From contig CABUCM010000011.1 of NCBI GenBank assembly GCA_902490005.1, positions 1 to 64,000 on the forward strand: a DNA stretch of 64,000 bases, in the 5' to 3' direction. A program made the position numbers and the translations under genes. Below the pieces are notes generated by a model that was given only the letters and a program-made list of their open reading frames with translations, had not been told where the DNA came from and ran no database searches. This DNA is from an uncultured Ruminiclostridium sp. (GTDB lineage Bacteria; Bacillota; Clostridia; Oscillospirales; Acutalibacteraceae). Shown here piece by piece: positions 60,493 to 64,000 of the stretch; position 1 is the stretch's first letter; every line of letters begins with the position of its first letter.

Positions 60493-61400
60493 TGGTTCGT
60501 CCCCCTTTCCACTCCGGTCAAGTCAAAGCTGGGAATAAAATCTTTTTTCGCAGAGCTCAACTCCTGGACAAAGCCGTTTAAATCCAGCCGGAACAGTTCC
60601 TCCTGGACCTTCTCGTATTCCCGCTTGGTGATTCTCCGGTTCAACTCCGGGAACTCCCCCCGGCGCACCCTGCCATAAGGGACGTACTGCCCCATCAGGC
60701 TGACTAAAACCTGCTTGTCAAGGGTTTCCTTCAAAAAACGGAGGATTTCAATGGCGTTTTGGGTTGCCAATGGCAGCACCAGGTGCCGCACCACGGTGCC
60801 CTTCACCAGCATGCCGTCTTCATCAAACTCCGGTTTTCCCGTCTGCCTGGCCATTTCGCAAACCGCCTTGGAGGCTGCCTGAAAATAATCCGGCGCGCCG
60901 GAATACCGCCGGGCTTTTTCTGGGTCAAAGTATTTTAAATCCGGCAGATAAACGTCGATCTTCCCTTCCAGCAGCTTGAGAGTTTCCACCTTTTCATAGC
61001 CGCTGGAATTATACACCACCGGCACCTTAGGGCGATAGTATTGGAAACTTTCTAAAATTGCCGGGACAAAGTGGGTCGGGTTCACCAGATTGATATTGTG
61101 GGCGCCCTGAGCCTCTAAATCCTGATAAATCCCCGCCAGCTCCTCCGGCGTGATTTCCCTGCCATAGCCGTTGGCGCTGATCTCCTCGTTCTGGCAAAAG
61201 GCGCACCGCAGGGAACAGCCGCTGAAAAACACGGTGCCGGAGCCCCGGGTCCCGCTGATACAGGGCTCCTCCCAGAAATGGAGGGCCGCCCGGGCTACCC
61301 TGGGAAACGCGCCCATGCGGCAGAAGCCCTCGCCGTAATCCTTTTCCCGCCTGGCGCCGCAGTTCCTGGGGCAAACGCGGCACGCTGTTATCTCAGTCAT
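60489..61400 (-). CDS. Radical SAM protein, PFL-activase-like
   Basis: 303 aa. CSLRCAFC binds the radical SAM cluster; the N-terminal CRVCPRNCGARREKDYGEGFC resembles an additional cysteine-rich motif found in this group. Substrate is unknown. It overlaps the LACC1-like gene by 8 bp. Confidence 0.88.
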   Translation of the reverse strand: MTEITACRVCPRNCGARREKDYGEGFCRMGAFPRVARAALHFWEEPCISGTRGSGTVFFSGCSLRCAFCQNEEISANGYGREITPEELAGIYQDLEAQGAHNINLVNPTHFVPAILESFQYYRPKVPVVYNSSGYEKVETLKLLEGKIDVYLPDLKYFDPEKARRYSGAPDYFQAASKAVCEMARQTGKPEFDEDGMLVKGTVVRHLVLPLATQNAIEILRFLKETLDKQVLVSLMGQYVPYGRVRRGEFPELNRRITKREYEKVQEELFRLDLNGFVQELSSAKKDFIPSFDLTGVERGTNQ

Positions 61401-62235
61401 TTTCGTTCACCAAACACATCATCGCCGCCATGCCGCCCCGCTTTCCCCCGGTAGCCCGGTGGGAGACCAGCCAGTCATGGTTGCACCGGGTGCACAAATC
61501 GGTCACTGTGATATTTTCCGGCCGCATCCCCGCCGAAACCATTACCTGGCGGTTGGTTTCCCACAGGTCAAGCATATATTTCCCGTTTTCTTTCTTTGTG
61601 ACGAATTTCTCCGGTTCCAGGTCTGAAAGCGCCAAAAATTCCATCGCCACCGGCTCATCTACCTCGTAGCAGCAGGCCCCGATAGAAGGGCCCACAGCCC
61701 CCAGGATACGCTCCGGACGGCAGCCGTATTCCTCCCGCATTTTTTCTACCATTTTCCGCCCGATTCCGCCGACAGTCCCCCGCCAGCCACCGTGAGCCAG
61801 GCCGATAACCTTCTTCTCCGGGTCCAGAAAGTAAAGGGGCACGCAGTCGGCGTAATAGGTCACCAGCACCACCCCAGGCTCGTCGGTCACCAGGCCGTCC
61901 ACGCTTTCCATGTCCCTGGGACGGAAAATGCCAATTCCCTTGTCTTTTGCCCCGACCCGGCGGATAAAAGTGTGGTGGTCCTGGGCAGAGGCGGTCAATC
62001 CCTCAAAGGGGAACCCCGCCGCCTGGCAGATACGCCGGTAATTCTCCAGCACGTTTTCATCCGGGTCGCCCCGGTGAAAGCTCAGGTTCATGGAAAAAAA
62101 CTCGTCTCTGCTGACGCCGCCCATCCGGGTGGAAAAAGCGTGCCGGACAAACGGATACCCCTCCAGGGCGGGAAAGGTCAAATAACCTACGCCTTCCCGA
62201 AAATTAAGACGCATAGCGTCGCTGTGAAATACCAT
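61393..62235 (-). CDS. pgeF: YfiH/LACC1-family purine nucleoside phosphorylase-like protein
   Basis: 280 aa. VTYYADCVPLYFLDPEKK and IGLAHGGWRGTVGG carry the copper/zinc His-Cys site; GPSIGACCYEVDE is conserved. Relatives cleave purine nucleosides or edit peptidoglycan precursors (PgeF). First gene of a cluster read as pgeF, radical SAM, hemolysin III. Confidence 0.88.
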   Translation of the reverse strand: MVFHSDAMRLNFREGVGYLTFPALEGYPFVRHAFSTRMGGVSRDEFFSMNLSFHRGDPDENVLENYRRICQAAGFPFEGLTASAQDHHTFIRRVGAKDKGIGIFRPRDMESVDGLVTDEPGVVLVTYYADCVPLYFLDPEKKVIGLAHGGWRGTVGGIGRKMVEKMREEYGCRPERILGAVGPSIGACCYEVDEPVAMEFLALSDLEPEKFVTKKENGKYMLDLWETNRQVMVSAGMRPENITVTDLCTRCNHDWLVSHRATGGKRGGMAAMMCLVNEND

Positions 62236-62357
62236 GGCTTCCTCCTATGCAAAATATACGGGCGATTCCCCAAAACGAGAAGAACAGCCCGGCGACGAAA
62301 CATGTTCGCCATCGGGCTTTAGAAGAAAAATCTGTGGGCGCGGCAAGCCCGCCGCCA

Positions 62358-63236
62358 TCAAACCTCGTCCGCGGAAACCGCTTCCTCGTTTTGCTCTTCT
62401 TCCTTGGGCGGAACGATGGTTTTTTTCACCATCACCCCTTCGTATTTCAGTTTGAACTGAATCCTGCCTTTAAATTCCTCACCGCACCGGGGACACTGGA
62501 AATTGGCCCGGTAGCTTTTATTTTTAAATTCCCAATCCTCCATCCTGCGCGCCTTTGCGCCGCATTGCTGGCAGGAAAAGCTCATATCCACATTCTTTAG
62601 CAGGGGATTGGTCAGATCGCAAAGGATGGTGGTCTTAAACCGCATTTTATCGTAAAATTCGTCTTTGGATGCGTCCTCAAAAAAACGCTTCAGCTCTTCG
62701 GCGTCGTAAAGCCTGCGGAAGCACGCCAGGGCCAATAGGCTGTCATCCAATGCCCGGTGGTGCTCCACCCCCTGCTCATCGATGCCCAAAAGCTGGGCCG
62801 CGGTGGAAAGCCCCATTTGCTTTCCCTTTTCATAATACACCCGCTGCTCGCAGAAGCTTTGCAGATTGATATATGCCGTTATGTAATCCAAACGGTCGGT
62901 TCCTAAATAATACTTATGGTTTTCCATCAACGCCAGGATATCAGAGGTTCCCCAGGTCATCAACACGGCGTCGCCTAAAAACCGTTTGAACTTGCTGACC
63001 GCTTTGGTGTAGGGAATCCCCAGCCCAAGCTCCTCGCTGCTGATATTGGTCAGGCTCTTCACCTTGCTGCTGAGCTTTTTGCCAATCTGAGGCTTCACCA
63101 GCTCCGAGAAGGTGTCCACCACACAGAGGCATTCATTCACCTTCACCGCGCCGAACTCAATGATCTCATTGAAAAAGCCGTTTTTTCTTTTACTGTAGGT
63201 CCCGTTCCATTCCAGGTCAAGAATTACAAACTCCAT
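62358..63236 (-). CDS. DEDDh 3'-5' exonuclease with C-terminal zinc ribbon
   Basis: 292 aa. Exo I ILDLEWNGTYSKR (D and E), Exo II VLMTWGTSDILAL (D), and Exo III VEHHRALDDSLLAL (H and D) are intact. The C-terminal part has CQQC and CPRC, an added zinc ribbon. Resembles KapD-type exonucleases; the nucleic acid target is unknown. Confidence 0.86.
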   Translation of the reverse strand: MEFVILDLEWNGTYSKRKNGFFNEIIEFGAVKVNECLCVVDTFSELVKPQIGKKLSSKVKSLTNISSEELGLGIPYTKAVSKFKRFLGDAVLMTWGTSDILALMENHKYYLGTDRLDYITAYINLQSFCEQRVYYEKGKQMGLSTAAQLLGIDEQGVEHHRALDDSLLALACFRRLYDAEELKRFFEDASKDEFYDKMRFKTTILCDLTNPLLKNVDMSFSCQQCGAKARRMEDWEFKNKSYRANFQCPRCGEEFKGRIQFKLKYEGVMVKKTIVPPKEEEQNEEAVSADEV

Positions 63237-63266
63237 GGAAGATCTCCAATCATCATTGTTTCCGTC

Positions 63267-64000
63267 TTAAAAGCTCAGCATTCCCAGATCCTTCACCATT
63301 TCGATTCCCTTCAGCACCGCTGAAACAATCAGCAGGCCGCCGCAGAGCCCTGTAAGAATGCGGAACACCCAGTGGGCCAAAATTCCCTGGAACAGGGAAA
63401 TCAGCTTGGAAAGCACCAAAAACAGGATCATTTCAAACAATAGGAAGACCACCAAAAACAGCACGGCAAATAACAGGCCCAAAATACCCGTGCCGCCGGC
63501 TTCAAACGCCTGAACCGTCAGGGATTTGGCGGAAACGCTAAGCCAGGAAAGCCAATGGACATCCGTCAGGGTAAAGATCAGGCCCAATAAAAAGATATTT
63601 TCTCCCGCCTGAGGCTTTTTTCTGGCCGGCGGCCCTGCCGGAGCTCCTCCCGCCTGGGAATAGATATCCTGATATTCCGGCTCAAAAGCCGGTTCCGCCT
63701 GAGCGGTGAGTTCCCGGTCCATAAATGCATTGTCCCGGAACACGGATACCAGCAGGCTGATTCCCACCACGGCAGCCGCGGCGGCAGCGGCAAAATTCAA
63801 ACAGGCGCCCACGCCGCTGGACGCAAAGATCCAGCCGCCGCCTAAAAAAACCACGCCCCCGGCCAGCACAGAAATCAGCAAGTGGCCGCAGAACAGCAGG
63901 CCCCCAGTTTTGGTACCGCACTTCAGGCTGCCGTAAATCAGATACGCCAGCACCGGCAAAGGCATTCCCACCCCGGTTAGGCCCAAATAGGCGGCTTTGA
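63267..64000 (-). CDS. Polytopic membrane protein (5'-truncated by window edge)
   Basis: The frame stays open to the right edge (KAAYLGLTGVGMPLPVL at the edge), so the start lies beyond 64000. About six helices are seen, with a charged loop near the middle (residues PPARKKPQ). LTDVHWLSWLSVSAKSL recalls LysE-type exporters, but I do not assign a family. Confidence 0.6.
   Translation of the reverse strand, partial: KAAYLGLTGVGMPLPVLAYLIYGSLKCGTKTGGLLFCGHLLISVLAGGVVFLGGGWIFASSGVGACLNFAAAAAAAVVGISLLVSVFRDNAFMDRELTAQAEPAFEPEYQDIYSQAGGAPAGPPARKKPQAGENIFLLGLIFTLTDVHWLSWLSVSAKSLTVQAFEAGGTGILGLLFAVLFLVVFLLFEMILFLVLSKLISLFQGILAHWVFRILTGLCGGLLIVSAVLKGIEMVKDLGMLSF

Overview
This is a chromosomal segment from an anaerobic, low-to-mid GC Gram-positive bacterium, most likely class Clostridia and probably an Oscillospiraceae/Ruminococcaceae-type lineage. 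The evidence is a spoVT sporulation regulator, an Rnf complex with its own ApbE, a leucine T-box in front of a class-2 leuA, the Firmicutes order rimP-nusA-rnpM-rplGA-infB-rbfA-nrnA-truB-ribF, a reverse-rubrerythrin/PerR pair, and clostridial families such as DUF4830, DUF6062 and DUF6512. Coding is dense, most operons lie on the minus strand, and consensus sigma-A promoters and intrinsic terminators are readable. I saw no rRNA, tRNA, CRISPR array, prophage or insertion sequence.

Layout. 1-4.9 kb: tail of an M14 peptidase, glutamine-dependent NAD synthase, a tiny membrane protein, and leuA under a T-box. 4.9-13.1 kb: the translation/RNA operon from rimP to ribF, leftward, behind a promoter and a terminator-like leader hairpin. 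13.1-15.7 kb: spoVT, a PAP2 phosphatase pair, a promoter plus hairpins without an ORF (candidate small RNA), and an orphan serine recombinase. 15.7-23 kb: ilvD, an anchored protein, an AT-rich island with a large membrane protein, and catalase with a membrane partner. 23-33.5 kb: lysS, greA, the ftsE-ftsX-M23-M23 division/cell-wall cluster, a PucR/CdaR-like regulator, an MsmX/UgpC-type ATPase, and a pseudouridine synthase. 33.5-43.9 kb: a DUF4830 protein, an EF-G paralogue with degenerate GTPase motifs, then the operon rlmB - giant pseudo-P-type-ATPase - SLOG protein, small membrane proteins, a DnaA-box-containing intergenic region and DUF6062. 44-47 kb: an OGG-type glycosylase, lrgAB and an iron alcohol dehydrogenase. 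47.2-54.2 kb: apbE, a NusG-domain-II protein, a Gx-type membrane protein and rnfCDGEAB. 54.4-64 kb: LUD protein, amidase, polysaccharide deacetylase, perR-rubrerythrin, lipase, mscL, hemolysin III, radical SAM, LACC1-like protein, exonuclease and a truncated membrane protein.

How the genes work together. The Rnf block couples ferredoxin and NAD to an ion gradient, with ApbE supplying covalent flavin. FtsEX probably drives the two coiled-coil M23 hydrolases beside it. PerR, reverse rubrerythrin and catalase give oxygen and peroxide defence. LeuA and IlvD serve branched-chain amino acid synthesis.

The least explained item is the 1273-residue protein at 37107-40928. It has about 700 disordered acidic residues in front of a P-type-ATPase-like core whose catalytic motifs are all altered, and it is co-transcribed with rlmB and a YpsA-like SLOG protein. 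Second is the EF-G paralogue next door, which has lost the NKxD motif and the catalytic histidine.
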